A DNA stretch of 64,000 bases from Chamaelirium japonicum (Eukaryota; Streptophyta; Magnoliopsida; Liliales; Melanthiaceae), in NCBI GenBank assembly GCA_947650365.1, contig OX393552.1:18502351-18566350 (forward strand), in the 5' to 3' direction. The notes below the pieces were generated by a model. It was given only the letters and a program-made list of their open reading frames with translations. It did no database searches and was not told where the DNA came from. The position numbers and the translations under genes are program-made. Below, one piece after another: positions 1 through 10,814 of the stretch. Each line of letters begins with the position of its first letter. Positions within the stretch are counted from its first letter, which is position 1.

Positions 1-2
1 AT

Positions 3-265
3 GGGTTATTTTGACTTTGCCCCCCAAAGTTTGCCTTGAATTAGACTTTACCCTTATATTTTCATTAATTAGACTTTACCCCCCAAAACTAACTATTCCG
101 TCAGCCCACCCTCTAAGAGAAAAGGTGAGATAACGGAAAGAAAGAAAGTTTTGGGGGGGTGAGCTGACGGAACAGTTTGTTTTGGGGGGTAAAGTCTAAT
201 TAATGAAAATATGGAAGGTAAAGTCTAATCCAAGGCAAAATTTGGGGGGTAAAGTCAAAAAACCC
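3..265. mobile_element. Foldback MITE-like element
   Basis: The left half (GGGTTATTTTGACTTTGCCC and onward, about 85 bp) is repeated inverted in the right half, ending at the CCC at 263-265. Both arms carry TTTACCCCCCAAA blocks and an ATTAATTAGAC stretch. No coding capacity. Only two bases lie to its left, so a target duplication cannot be checked and the family is not assigned. Confidence 0.6.
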
Positions 266-623
266 TTAATTAATTGACTATATCTTAAAAAGTTTTTATT
301 TTTATTAGGACCTTAGGTTTTGCTTTATATGGGATTTTAGATTATTTGCATGGGTTTGGACTTTGGGGTTTTCTTTTTGTATGGGGCTTAGGCTACCTAA
401 ATGGTTTTGGATCTTGTAGCTGGTCTTTGGTTCACATGGGCGTCTTAGATGACCATCTTAGTGGCCTTATGATTGATCCGGCCCGACCCGACCCGACTCG
501 ACTCGATAGGTTGAGCTCGGTTAGCCCAACCTCAAAGTATGGTTAGTCAAAACACACATATTAAACCCGGCCCATAGTCCAATGTCAGACTCTCAAAAGC
601 AGTCATTAAGACTACTCCGGTTA
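266..623. other. Intergenic, no gene seen
   Basis: AT-rich sequence followed by a G/T-rich stretch with a short CCCGACCCGACTCG run near 480-505. No exon-like or conserved coding sequence recognised. Confidence 0.5.
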
Positions 624-1417
624 GAGCATCTCCAACGGCCTCACTTGAGGCCGTTGACCCATCAAAAGTGACGATGCTGTTGCTGTTGAATCCCTCCAAC
701 GGTCTCTCTTAACCATCGCTATATTTGTTTTCTACTCAAGAGTAGGGGTGGCAATGGGTCGGGTCGGGTCGGGTCGGATTTAGATCGGGTTGAGACATAT
801 GTATAAGGGCAAAACATCCAAACCGAACCCGACCCGTTTAATAAACGGGTCAAAAACTTAAACCCAAATCCGACCTGCCTAATAAACGGGTTGACCCGAC
901 CCGACCCGTTTAACCCGTTTACTAAACGGGTCGGGTCGGGTCGGGTTGGCTCAGGTTGGGTCAACAGAACCCATGTAAACCTGTCGAGTTGGGTAAAGAC
1001 CAGTCGGATTGGGCCGGGTTTGATCAGGTTGGGTCGGGTTGGTTTGGGTTGGCTCGGGTCGGGTTGACACGACCCATTTGTTAAACGGGTCAAGTCGGGT
1101 CAATCAGGTGATAAGTACAAACCCGAACCCGACCCATTAAATAAACGGGTCAATCGGGTTGACCCGTTTATGACCCGAACCCGTTTAGGCCAAACCCAAA
1201 CCCGCTAACATCGGGTCGGGTTGGCGGGTCGGGTCAAGAATTGCCACCCCTACTCAAGAGGCTCGTCCCATTTGTTGGCTCGTTTGAGGATCATTGGATT
1301 TTGTGTATTTGATAATGGATAGAGAATCCATTGGAGTATGAGTAAAATCCACTCATCAAATCTGTTGACGTGGCAAGAACGACTCGCCATAGTTAAGGGA
1401 GGTTGTTGGAGATGCTC
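624..1417. mobile_element. PIF/Harbinger-like (Tourist-type) MITE, interrupted
   Basis: Ends are GAGCATCTCCAAC at 624 and its inverse GTTGGAGATGCTC ending at 1417, flanked on both sides by TTA (621-623 and 1418-1420), the usual 3-bp target of PIF/Harbinger elements. Without the hAT-like insertion at 743-1252 it is about 280 bp. Its right half recurs in the tandem duplicate downstream (inverse end near 1880). Non-coding and non-autonomous. Confidence 0.7.
743..1252. mobile_element. hAT-like MITE with 8-bp TSD
   Basis: Terminal inverted repeats are TAGGGGTGGCAAT (743) and ATTGCCACCCCTA (ending 1252). Target duplication CTCAAGAG is perfect (735-742 and 1253-1260); eight bases and TAGGG..TGGCAA termini are typical of hAT elements. 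The body is reiterated GGGTCGGGTT and its complement. The duplicate locus near 1742 keeps one uninterrupted CTCAAGAG, a natural empty site. Confidence 0.85.
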
Positions 1418-1552
1418 TTAGGAATTTGAATTCATACATTCCATTTCCATCACTCTTGTCGAGAGAGGTTGTGGTTGACTATTGAGGAATGATCGAGAAG
1501 TTGTGTGAATGGAGAGAGATTGCATAGGGAAGACCCCTTCCTTCACCCTCAC

Positions 1553-1583
1553 GTCTCTCTCTCTCTCTTTCTCTACACGGTTA

Positions 1584-1620
<37 letters not shown>

Positions 1621-1621
1621 C
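1553..1621 (+). repeat. CT microsatellite
   Basis: Interrupted (CT)n in copy A of the tandem duplication; a shorter version lies at about 2025-2075 in copy B. Confidence 0.85.
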
Positions 1622-2343
1622 CTAAACTGGGGCACGGGAGTCGCGAGGTACCTTCGTAGTCTTCCATGCAAACCAGTGAGTGATGCTGTTGCTTTTGAAG
1701 CCATCCAACGGTCTCTCTTAACCATCGCCATATTTGTTTTCTACTCAAGAGGCTCGCTCCATTTGCTGAATCGCTTGAGGATCATCAATAGTTGGTAGTG
1801 GGTAGGGAGTCCATTGAAATTTAAGTAAAATTCACTCACCAAATGTACTGATATGGTAAGACCGAATAACTCATCATTTGGAGATGCTTTTAGCAATTGG
1901 AAGTCATAGAATGCATTTCCATCTCTCCTGTCAAGAGAGGTTGGGGTTGACCATTGAGAAATGATCGAGAAGTTGTGTGAATGGAGAGAGATTGCATAGG
2001 GAAGACCTCTTCCTTGACCCTCACGTCTCTTTCTCTCTCTAGATGGTTACTCTCTCTCTCTCTCTATTCTCTCTCCAAACTGGAGCACGGGAGTCGCGAG
2101 GTACCTTCGTAGTCTTCCATGCAAACCAGTGAGCCCACGGTAGCATTCTCCAGCCACGCGTTTCACGTTGGACCATTGGAGGGATGGAGAATATCCCTTC
2201 CATTATTTCTTTCCTATAAAAGTCGTCGTTTCACATTCGACGTGACATGGATAGGGTGGCAAGTGGCAACGCAACCTACCGGGTTTGGGTTGGACTTTCC
2301 TCTTATCCATTCAGAGTGTGGCCCGTCCCCCTCCTCTTAGATT

Positions 2344-2661
2344 TAGGGATGGCAACGGTGTGGTTTAAAACCGTGAACCGCGAAAAATCATATTGTATGG
2401 TGCGGTTTTGGTTTGTCAAAATATAAAACTGTCGCGGTGTGATACGGTTTCGGTGTTACGGTGCGGTTTCGGTTTTGCCCAAAACCACGAAAAACCGTAC
2501 CGTTTAGACCATTATAATGTTAAACCGCGGTGCACCGCACCGCATGGTGCGGTTTCGGTTTTACATATGGTACACCGTCACGATGCGATGCGATTTCGGT
2601 GTTGCGGTGCGGTTTCGGTTTTGCCCAAAACAGCACCGAAACCGCACCGTTGCCATCCCTA
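2344..2661. mobile_element. hAT-like MITE with 8-bp TSD
   Basis: Ends are TAGGGATGGCAACGGTG (2344) and CACCGTTGCCATCCCTA (ending 2661). The target duplication CTTAGATT is perfect (2336-2343 and 2662-2669). The 318-bp body is made of variants of GGTGCGGTTTCGGTTTTG in both orientations. No transposase. Same terminal type as the element at 743 but a different body. Confidence 0.85.
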
Positions 2662-2669
2662 CTTAGATT

Positions 2670-3087
2670 AGTTGTTGGGGAGTCTGACCACAAAGGCTAT
2701 TTGAAGTCCCTAGTGGCTGACTACTCTTTTTTTCTATGTTGGGACACCATCTTACGTACTTTGATTATGGATGGTCGGTCTTGAAGATCGGCACTTCATG
2801 GGATCTAGATCGATAGGATATCTGGTTCCTCTTAGGGATTTAAGAATTTATGCGGATTGTTGCGTTCCGTAATGTCTAATGCAAACTATCCAATCTATCC
2901 AATTTTGATATGTAGTAGACCCAACTGATTGGTAGGTCAAAGCAGAGAACACTAAACCTAAGGTTCACAACACATCCTATGATTTTTGTTCTAGTCAATT
3001 ATTAGCATATAGGTCTTATGGTATTGGATGACATTTATTAAGACTGGTTTTCTCTCTTGAATCCGTTCAATGCATTCTAAATGCATA
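2670..3087. other. Intergenic, no gene seen
   Basis: Unique-looking sequence up to the first LTR. No exon, RNA gene or repeat recognised. Confidence 0.5.
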
Positions 3088-3104
3088 TGTGGGTGCAAAA
3101 TTTG

Positions 3105-3400
3105 GCTAATGCCCGACAGTGGGACCCCCAGTCCTGCCTGGGCCCACGAGGACAACAGTAGGACCCGCAGCTCTGCTAGGGGTCCACGAGGATGACAGTG
3201 GGACCCACAACCCTGCCTGGACCCCACGAGCACGACACTGGGATCTGCAACCCTGCTTGGGGCCCACTGGGACGACAGTGGGACCCACAACCCTGCCTGG
3301 GGCCCACAGTGATGACAGTGGGATCCGCAGCCATGCCTAGAGCCCACAGAGACGACATTGGGACCCGCAACCCTGCTTGGGGCCTACACATACTATCTGG
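3105..3400 (+). repeat. U3 minisatellite, ~40-43 bp units
   Basis: About seven diverged copies of a unit with GACAGTGGGACCC, CAACCCTGCCTGG and GGCCCACGAGGA. The same kind of array sits at the same place in the LTRs at 10815, 43274 and 56924, so it belongs to the LTR. It opens reading frames on both strands that are not genes. Confidence 0.85.
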
Positions 3401-3454
3401 GGTCTAGTAAATTTCTCCAGATATTTATCAAAACCCCCAGTATTCCCAAACCTC

Positions 3455-3462
3455 TATAAATA
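3455..3462 (+). promoter_or_regulatory. LTR TATA box
   Basis: TATAAATA inside CCTCTATAAATATCAG. The equivalent box is at 11183, 43834 and 57355 in the related LTRs, marking the likely U3/R promoter. Confidence 0.65.
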
Positions 3463-3881
3463 TCAGATCTGACAAATGATCTAAGATTCAAAAACTAGAT
3501 AAAAAAGCCATTATTTCATATCCTATTTTTTGTTTGTTAGAGCTCATCGAGCCTTTTGGTGACCAGACTCCAGTCAAGCCTACTCTATCCTCTGTCTACT
3601 TGTATATGCACTCCTTGGCCTATCGAGAGTAGCTCTACTTTTTCAGAGATAGTGGATTCAAAGGTTATGTCTTACCACACAGAGACATAGACTCCGGCCG
3701 AACTTCTTCAGCACATCCTGTGTCAACTATCTCTTTCTCTCTCTCTTTCTACTCTATAGTGTTTGTGTGACAGCTAAGCACGTGACAGCTCAACGCTCTA
3801 CAACGCGCCGCATCTCGAATGTCAACACGTTCCATCGATTGTTGGAGGGGGACCGTACGATGGCCGTAATTCTCCCCCACA

Positions 3882-3901
3882 GTTTGGCGCTGTCTATGGG
3901 A
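3882..3901 (+). other. Primer-binding-site region
   Basis: GTTTGGCGCTGTCTATGGG follows the LTR directly. It resembles the TGGCGCCGT start of tRNA-Asp-type primer sites of this retroelement group, with mismatches. Assignment is by position and resemblance. Confidence 0.5.
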
Positions 3902-4005
3902 TCTCTCCCTTTCGACTAGCGATCTTCTTACTTTCCAGCTCCTTCGATCAAGCAAGCAATTATCAATTGCTTGAGCAATCTGTCTGTCTCCATCGCTACA
4001 CCAGA

Positions 4006-5752
4006 ATGGCGAAGATATGACCCGTAGACCAGCTGGAGGGAAGCAACATGCATCCAGATGCTCAGCATCCAATGACTCACTCAATGAGTCATCAGTTCGC
4101 AACAAGCCTACACCAAGAGAAGCAACCCGACCACTGTGGATTCAAGGAGTCACCCGTCGGTTGATCGTGTCGCTCAGACTCAACCTCGGCAGTCTCCTTA
4201 GCTTGTCGACACGACTCCTCAACGTTTGGGGAAAGCACATGTCTCACCCGTTGCCGACCCTCAGGTGATGCATCAGATCACAGCTGAGGACTTCCAACTC
4301 CTCACTCTCATGAAGCAGAATACTGCTCTCATGGTTGAAAGAGACTCTCTCTGACAAGGCACCGCCGAAGCAGGAGTCAATCTCTCGAGGTTGGCAGCCG
4401 CTAATATCAACAATGGGATAGACATCCGTCGATCACATGACCCTTCCCTAGCTCCTTTTAGACGGTACATCGTCGACACCTCCAAACGATCTCTCGAACC
4501 ACTTTTGAGAGGACCAACACTCGTCTCTCCTAGACAGGTGGTCTGGGAGGGTCTTGGCAAGTTGGTTTGGTGTCAAGAACCACCTTCGTTTTTGATTCAT
4601 CCTCTGATCCTTGCATCAGAAGGGATGATCGGAATGAGCGCAACATAGGAGTGAGACAACATTACAGCGCCGTCCTTACCTCGATCGGGCACCGTTCAAT
4701 ACAGGGACCTTTAGCCTCACCTCTACCTCCCTTCCTCCTGAGGCATATATCTGATCAACGGAGCGATCGTAGAAATGATCATGCCTCTGAAGGGTTGTTC
4801 CATCAACAGATCCTCCGAGCTCCCTTTCCCTAGGAACTGGAGGACTCTCACTCTCCCTAAGTTTAACTGCCTGACTGAATATCAGACGCTGCACGTCCTC
4901 GCATTCAAGCAGGCGTTGACGCAGCACGATCATGAGAACCAGTTATTATGTCGCACTTTTGCCGACAGCCTAGATGACATGTCGCTCGATCGGTATCACA
5001 ATCTCGTGATAGGGTCCGTGTGTTGGTTCAGGGATCTAGCAGATCTCTTCGTCCAGTACTACCTGCTGAACCTCAAGTTAGAGAAGAAGCTAGACTTCCT
5101 CTATCGACTCTGGATGGGTTCAGATGAAACCCTCTGGGAGTTCACTCGGAGGTTCCAGAACGAGCACACAAACGCTCTCTGGTTGTCACCTTGATGAAGA
5201 AATGATCATGCTGACATTCCAGAATGCCTTGGGCTACGACCTCCATATCTACAACGACCTCATCCATAACCCGCCTGTCTCTTTCAGAGCGTTGTTCGAT
5301 CGAATATAGCGAGAGATCGAAGTGGAGGATGAGCAAGTAGCGCGCAAAGGACATGACCTGAAGAAGCATCCTTCTGAAAAGGATCAGACAATACCAACGG
5401 CTCGAGTTCACAACGCTCAAGCTAAGGAAGGCAAGCAATCCAAACGACCTTAAGATGGGGGTCGCACACCTCCCTCGCCTATGAGAGCTAAGTTCACAGA
5501 CTAGAATCTGCCAATCGACCTTGAGCAGATCCAACACAAAGACTTCCTCAAGTGACCAAATCCTCTCCAGCGTGATTCAAAGCACATGGCAAACAAATCG
5601 GTCTATTGCAACTTTCACCAATACCACGGACATCCAACTACGAAATGCAAGTCTCTTTTGTACGCAAGTCTCTTTCGTATCACTTGGAAGATCTCTGGCA
5701 GGAGGGATATCTCTAGGAGTTCAAAGGAGGACAGGGATCCTGTCATGACCCC
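4006..5752 (+). pseudogene. gag: Decayed gag of the non-autonomous element
   Basis: The start context matches the gag starts of the related elements (ATG GCG AAG at 4006), but a stop follows after four codons and several frameshifts and stops come later. The best preserved stretch (about 4775-5190) reads as retrotransposon gag, with TLHVLAFKQAL, LADLFVQYY, LEKKLDFLYRL and FTRRFQNEH. It continues after a frameshift into FQNALGYDLHIYNDL and a zinc-finger-like CNFHQYHGHPTTKC (about 5608-5650). It cannot make a full protein, so any movement would need gag supplied in trans. It matches the gag at 44426-46750 throughout. Confidence 0.8.
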
Positions 5753-5824
5753 CCTCTGCAACCAATGAGAAAGAAGCTTGCCGAATCCAAGGTTTTGGTA
5801 ATCGACAGCGTCTGTTGAAGGGGA

Positions 5825-5935
5825 AGCGTCCTATCAACTGATCAGAGTAGAAGGTCACGGGTTGTTGATAACTTGAAATGTTGCTCATCTGAAATCCATG
5901 ATGTAACATCTTCTGAGTTATCAATAAAATGATAG
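5825..5935 (+). pseudogene. Remnant of integrase 3' end (pol deletion scar)
   Basis: The sequence around TCCTATCAACTGATCAGAG and CCATGATGTAA aligns with the last codons of integrase and the stop region of the 43-kb element (50845-50935). Just upstream, gag ends near 5752. Protease, reverse transcriptase, RNase H and most of integrase are therefore missing. AATAAA follows near 5924. Confidence 0.65.
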
Positions 5936-5975
5936 TTGATCCAAGTCCTTCAAAAACTCTTGAACGACAAGTGCT

Positions 5976-7430
5976 TTGCGACTATCAAGCTCAAGGTACA
6001 AACTTATTGTCCCCTTCACTGGTTTGATCACAGAGTCTCCCCACGATCAACTAGCAACGCAAAGGTACAAGCTTCGTGTCACATTTACTAGTTTGATTGC
6101 ACAGGATCTCTCCATGATCAACCAACGTTCAAAAACACCTGCTACGTATCTTATAACTGGTTGGGTCCGTAAGAGCCTCGCCTCTACCAACCAAAGAATA
6201 GACTAGTTTAATCGCACAGGGCCTCCCCACGATCAACTGCAACGTAAATGAATAAGTTTCGTGTCCCTTTCATTGGTTTGATTGCACAGGGTCTCCCCAC
6301 GATCAACCAGCGTTTGAAGACACCTGCTACGTACCCTACAACTGGTTGGGTCGGTAAGAGCATTGCCTTGACCAATCAAAGACAAGACTAGTTTGATCGC
6401 ATAGGGTTTCCCCACGATTAATTAGCAACACAAAGGTACAAGCTTCGTGTCCCCTTTGCTGGTTTTTTATCGCACAGGGTCTCCTTACGATCAATGAGCG
6501 TTCAAAGACACCTGCTACGCACCCCCGCAACTGGTTGGATCGGTAAGAGCCTCACCTCGACAAACCAAATACAAGACTAGATTGATCGCACATGATCTCT
6601 CTATAATCAACTAGCAATGCAAAGGTACAAGTTTCGTGTCCCCTTTGCTGGTTTAATCACACAGGGTCTCCCCACGATCAACCAGCATTCAAAGACACAT
6701 GCTATGTTCCTCACAACTGGTTGGTTCAGTAAAGGCCTCTCATCGATCAACAAAAGACAAGACTAATTTGATCACACAAGGTCTTCCCACGATCAACTAG
6801 CAACGCAAAGGTACAAGCTTTTTGTCCCCTTTGCTGGTTTGATTGCATAGGGTCTCCCCATGATCAACCAACATTCAAAGACATCTGATACGTACCCCGT
6901 AACTGGTTGGGTCGGTAAGAGCCTTACATCAACCAACCAAAGATAAGACTAGTTTGATCGCACAATGTCTCTCAAAGATCAACTACCAACACAAAGGTAC
7001 AAGCTTTAAGTCCCCTTTATAGGTTTGATCGCATAGGATCTCTCCACAATCAACCAGTGTTTAAAGTAACCTGCTACGTACCCCACAATTGGTTGGGTCG
7101 GTAAGAGCCTTGCCTCGACCAACCAAAGACAAGAGTAGTTTGATCACACAAGGTCTCTCCATGATCAGCTTGCAACACAAAGCTTCGTGTCCCCTTCGCT
7201 GGTTTGATCGCACATGATCTCCCCATGAACAACCAGCATTCAAAGACACCTGCTAAGTACCACACAACTGGTTGGGTCTGTAAGAGCCTCGCCTCGACCA
7301 ACCAAAGACAAGACTAGTTTGATCGTATAGGGTCTCCCCATGATCAACAAGCAATGCAAAGGTATAAGCTTCGGGTCCCTTTCACTGGTTTGATTGCACA
7401 GGGTCTCCCCATGATCAACCAGCATTCAAA
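5976..7430 (+). repeat. 186-bp tandem array
   Basis: Seven to eight diverged units; AACTGGTTGG recurs at 6340, 6529, 6715, 6901, 7087 and 7266 (spacing 179-189 bp). Each unit holds two half-copies with TTTGATCGCACAGGGTCTCC, so the period has an internal sub-repeat. Non-coding. The array lies between the pol remnant and the 3' LTR, where Tat-lineage elements often carry variable tandem repeats. Confidence 0.9.
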
Positions 7431-10085
7431 GTCTGAGGTGCTTCGCACCGCCTCGAAGCTCGCAGACAAAGTCCGATATGCTTCGTACCTCCTCAGTGAT
7501 CGCCGTAAAATGCGAGATGCTTTGCACCGCCTCAGAGCTCGTAGATAAAGTCTGGTGTGCTTCGCACCGCCTCGACACTCGCCGACAAAGTTCGAGATAC
7601 TTCACATCGTCTTAGCGCTAGTCGGTAAAGTTTGAGGTGCTTCGCACCACCTCGGTGCTCATCGGCAAAGTTCGAGGTGCTTCGCACCGCGTTGGTGCTC
7701 GCAAATAGAAGAGAGGTGCCTCGCATAGCCTCGATATTCACTGGCTAAGTGCGAGATGCTTTGCACCGCCTCGACTCTCGCAGACAAAGTCCGAGGTTCT
7801 TCGCACCGCCTCGGTGCTCATGTGGCAAAGTGCGAGATGCTTTGCATCACCTCGGCGCTCACTGGCAAAGTCCGAGGTGCTTCACACCGCCTCTGCCCTC
7901 GTAGATAGAGTGCGAGGTGCCTTGTACAGCCTCGGTGTTCACCGGTAAAGTGTGAGGTGCGTGCTTTGCACTACTTCGACGCTCATCGGCAAAGTGCGAG
8001 ATTCTTCATAATGCCTCGACGCTCGCAGGCAAAGTCTGAGGTGCTTTGCACCGCCTCGACGCTCATAGACAAAGTCCAAGGTGCTTTGCATTGTCTCGAT
8101 GCTCACCGACAAAGTACGAGATGCTTTGCACCGCCTCGGCGCTCGTAAACAAAGTCCGAGGTGTTTTGCACCGTCTCGACACAAGCCGGTAAAGTGTGAG
8201 ATGCTTCGCATCGCCTCGGCACTCGTCGACAAAGTCCAAGGAGCTTTCCACCGCCTCGGCGCTTGCAGACAGAGTGCGAGATGCCTCACATAGCCTCAAC
8301 GCTCACTGGCAAAGTGCGAGGCGCTTGCCAACAAAATGTGAGACTCTTCGCATCGCCTCGACGTGCTCACAGGCAAAGTCTGAGGTGCTTCGCACCGCCT
8401 CGGCACTCGCAGACAAAGTCCGAGGTGCTTCGCACCGCCTCGGTGCTTGCCAGCAAAATACAATATGTTTTGCATAAACTCAGAGCTCGGCGGCAAAGTT
8501 CGAGGTGCTTCGCACCGCCTCGGTACTCGCAAACAGAGTGCGAGGTGCCTCGCACAGTCTCGGCACGTGCCGACAAAGTGCGAGGTGCTTCGCATTACCT
8601 CGGCGCTCACTGGCAAAGTGCGAGATGCTTAGCACTGCCTCGACACTTGCAGGCAAATTCCAAGGTGTTTCGCACTGCCTCGGCTCTCGCAGAGAAAGTC
8701 TGAGGTTCTTCACACCGCCTCGGTGCTCACTGGCAAAGTACGATATGCTTCGCATCGCCTCGGATCTCGTTGGCAAAGTCCGAGGTGCTTCACACTGCCA
8801 CGACGCTCGCAGACAGAGTGTGAGGTGCTTGCACTGTCTCGGTGCTCACCGAAAAAGTGCGCGATGCTTCACACCACCTCGATGCTTACAAGCAAAGTCC
8901 GAGGTGCTTCTCATCACCTCGGCGCTCGCAGACAGAGTGCGAGGTGCCTCACACAGCCTCGGCCGCCGACAAAGTGTGAGGTGCTTCATACCGCCTCGGC
9001 GCTCGCCGGCAAAGTGCTTGATGTTTTCCACCACCTCGGCACTCACAGACAAAGTACGAGGTGCCTCACACTGTCTCAGCACTCGCAGGCAAAGTCCGAG
9101 GTGCTTCGCACTGCCTCGACGCTCACAGGCAAAGTCGTGCTTCGCACTGCCTCGGTGTTTGCAGGCAAAGTCCGAGGTACTTCACACCACCTCAGCACTC
9201 ACAGACAACGTCCAAGGTGCTTCACTATGCCTCGGTGCTCGCATGCAAAGTGCGAGATGCTTTGCATCGTATCGACGCTTGCCGACAAAGTTCGAGGTAC
9301 TTCACATTGCCTCGGGGATCGCAGATAGAGTGCGAGGTGCTTCGCACTGCCTCGACGCTCGCCGGTAATGTGCGAGATGCTTCACACTGACTCGATGCTC
9401 GCAAGCAAAGTCTGAGGTGCTTCGCACCGCCTCGGTGCTTGTAGATAGAATCCGAGGTGCATCGCACTACCTCGGTGCTCACCTGCAAAGTGGGAGATGC
9501 TTTACATCGCCTCGGCGCTCACCAGCAAAGTGCGAGGTGCTTCGCACTACCTTGACTCTCGCAAACAGAGTGCGAGTTGCATCGCATAGCCTCGACGCTC
9601 ATCGGTAACGTGCGAGGTGCCTCACTCCGCCTCGGCGCTCGCTTGCACAGTGCGAGATGCTTCCCACCGCCTCGGGACTCGCATATAGAGTGTGAGGTGT
9701 TTCACACCACCTCAGTGCTCAAAGTCCAAGGTGCTTCACACCGCCTCGGTGCTTACAGACAAATTGTGAGGTGCTTCGCACCGCATCGGTGCTCGCCGGC
9801 AAAGTGCAAGATGCTTTGCACCGCCTCGGCACTCGCATGCAAAGTTTGAGGTGCTTCGCACTGTTTCAGTGCTTGCAGACAAAGTTTGAGGTGCTTCGCA
9901 CCACCTCGGCGTTCACACAAAGTACGAGATGCCTCGCACCGCCTCGGTGCTCGTCGATAAAGTTCCAGGTGCTTCGCACCGCCCCGACGCTCGCAGATAA
10001 AGTCCAAGGTGCTTTAAACCACCTCGGTGCTCGCAGAAGAGTGCGAGGTGCCTCGCACAGCCTTGGCGCTCACCGGTGGAGTGTC
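7431..10085 (+). repeat. 40-bp tandem array, about 66 units
   Basis: The unit reads roughly GTCCGAGGTGCTTCGCACCG plus CCTCGGCGCTCGCAGACAAA; adjacent conserved units at 8391-8440 show an exact 40-bp step. Each unit contains GGTGC-TTC-GCACC flanked by CGAG and CCTCG, a potential hairpin. Stops are rare, so long frames appear on both strands (for example 8505-9368), but 40 is not a multiple of three and these are by-products. Confidence 0.92.
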
Positions 10086-10329
10086 GGCTAAACCCGGTCG
10101 ACACGGGCATAGGGATGGTGGCCGACCTCGACCGACAAGGGCATTGACCGGCCGGTCAACTTTGACCGACTGGCCAACCCTGATGACCGGGCCTCTCTGG
10201 TGATTCGTCAGGCCTGGCTATAGTCGGCCGACAGCGACACCCGGTGACCGACCGCCTCTCGCATGGCCGTTGGTAGCGACCGACCGATCTGTCGAACCGA
10301 CCGGTCGATCTGTCGAAACGACCAGATAC

Positions 10330-10750
10330 GCCCTGCCCTGACACTTGGCAGGGGGTCGGCAACCATAACGGTCGACCCCGGACAGTGGGTCGGCAGACAC
10401 ATCCTAGCCCTTGGTAGGGGGTCAGCTGGCGCGACGGTCGACCCCGAACAGTGGGTCGGTGGACACATACCTGACTGGCCCTTGGCAGGGGGTTAGCAGG
10501 CGCGACGGTTGACCCCGCATAGGGGATCTCCAGACACTCATTCGGTCAGCCCTTGGCAGGCAGTCGTCAGGTGCGACAGTCGGCCCCGGGCAAAGGTTCG
10601 GTAGACGCACACCCGGCCGGCCCTTGGTAGGGGGTCGGCAAGCGCAACGGTCGACCCCAGACAGCGGGTCGGCAGGCATGCCTTGGCCCTTGGCAGGGGG
10701 TTGTTGGCCACAATGGTCGACTCCTAACAGTGGGTTGGCAAGATGCACAA
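10330..10750 (+). repeat. ~69-bp tandem array
   Basis: Six diverged units recognised by CCCTTGGCAGGGGGTCGG, ACGGTCGACCCC and CAGTGGGTCGGCA, spaced about 65-72 bp. Between 10090 and 10330 is a stretch rich in GACCGACCG and CCGGTCAAC motifs. Not found in the second internal copy within this window. Confidence 0.75.
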
Positions 10751-10800
10751 CCAGTCTTGCACCATAGAGTCTCAGCCTGCTAGGTTAACACCTGCCTAGC

Positions 10801-10810
10801 TGGGAGGGGA
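10801..10810 (+). other. Polypurine tract
   Basis: TGGGAGGGGATAAC lies just before the LTR at 10815. The 43-kb element has TTGGAGGGGGTAAC at the same place. This is the expected plus-strand primer and shows that the LTR at 10815 is the 3' LTR of copy 1. Confidence 0.65.
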
Positions 10811-10814
10811 TAAC

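Larger units (their letters stand above)
669..2133 (+). repeat. Tandem duplication of a ~450-490 bp unit
   Basis: Copy A runs from about 669 to 1680 (about 490 bp without the hAT insertion) and copy B from 1681 to 2133. Shared landmarks in the same order: GATGCTGTTGCT, CCAACGGTCTCTCTTAACCA, a block ending in GAGAAGTTGTGTGAATGGAG, a CT-rich run, and an end block with TCGCGAGGTACC and CCATGCAAACCAGTGAG. No coding function recognised. Confidence 0.8.
3088..3881 (+). repeat. LTR (first)
   Basis: Starts TGTGGGTGCAAAATTTGGC and ends CTCCCCCACA, the TG...CA form of LTR boundaries. U3 carries a GC-rich minisatellite, then TATAAATA at 3455-3462. The next base begins the primer-binding region. Confidence 0.85.

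Noticed and set aside
8505..9368. 287-codon open frame in the 40-bp array
   Set aside because: The period (40) is not a multiple of three, many overlapping frames are open on both strands, and no domain is visible. It reflects low stop content of the repeat.
5976..10085. Regular repeats reminiscent of a CRISPR array
   Set aside because: Units are directly adjacent without unique spacers, diverged, and inside a plant retrotransposon.
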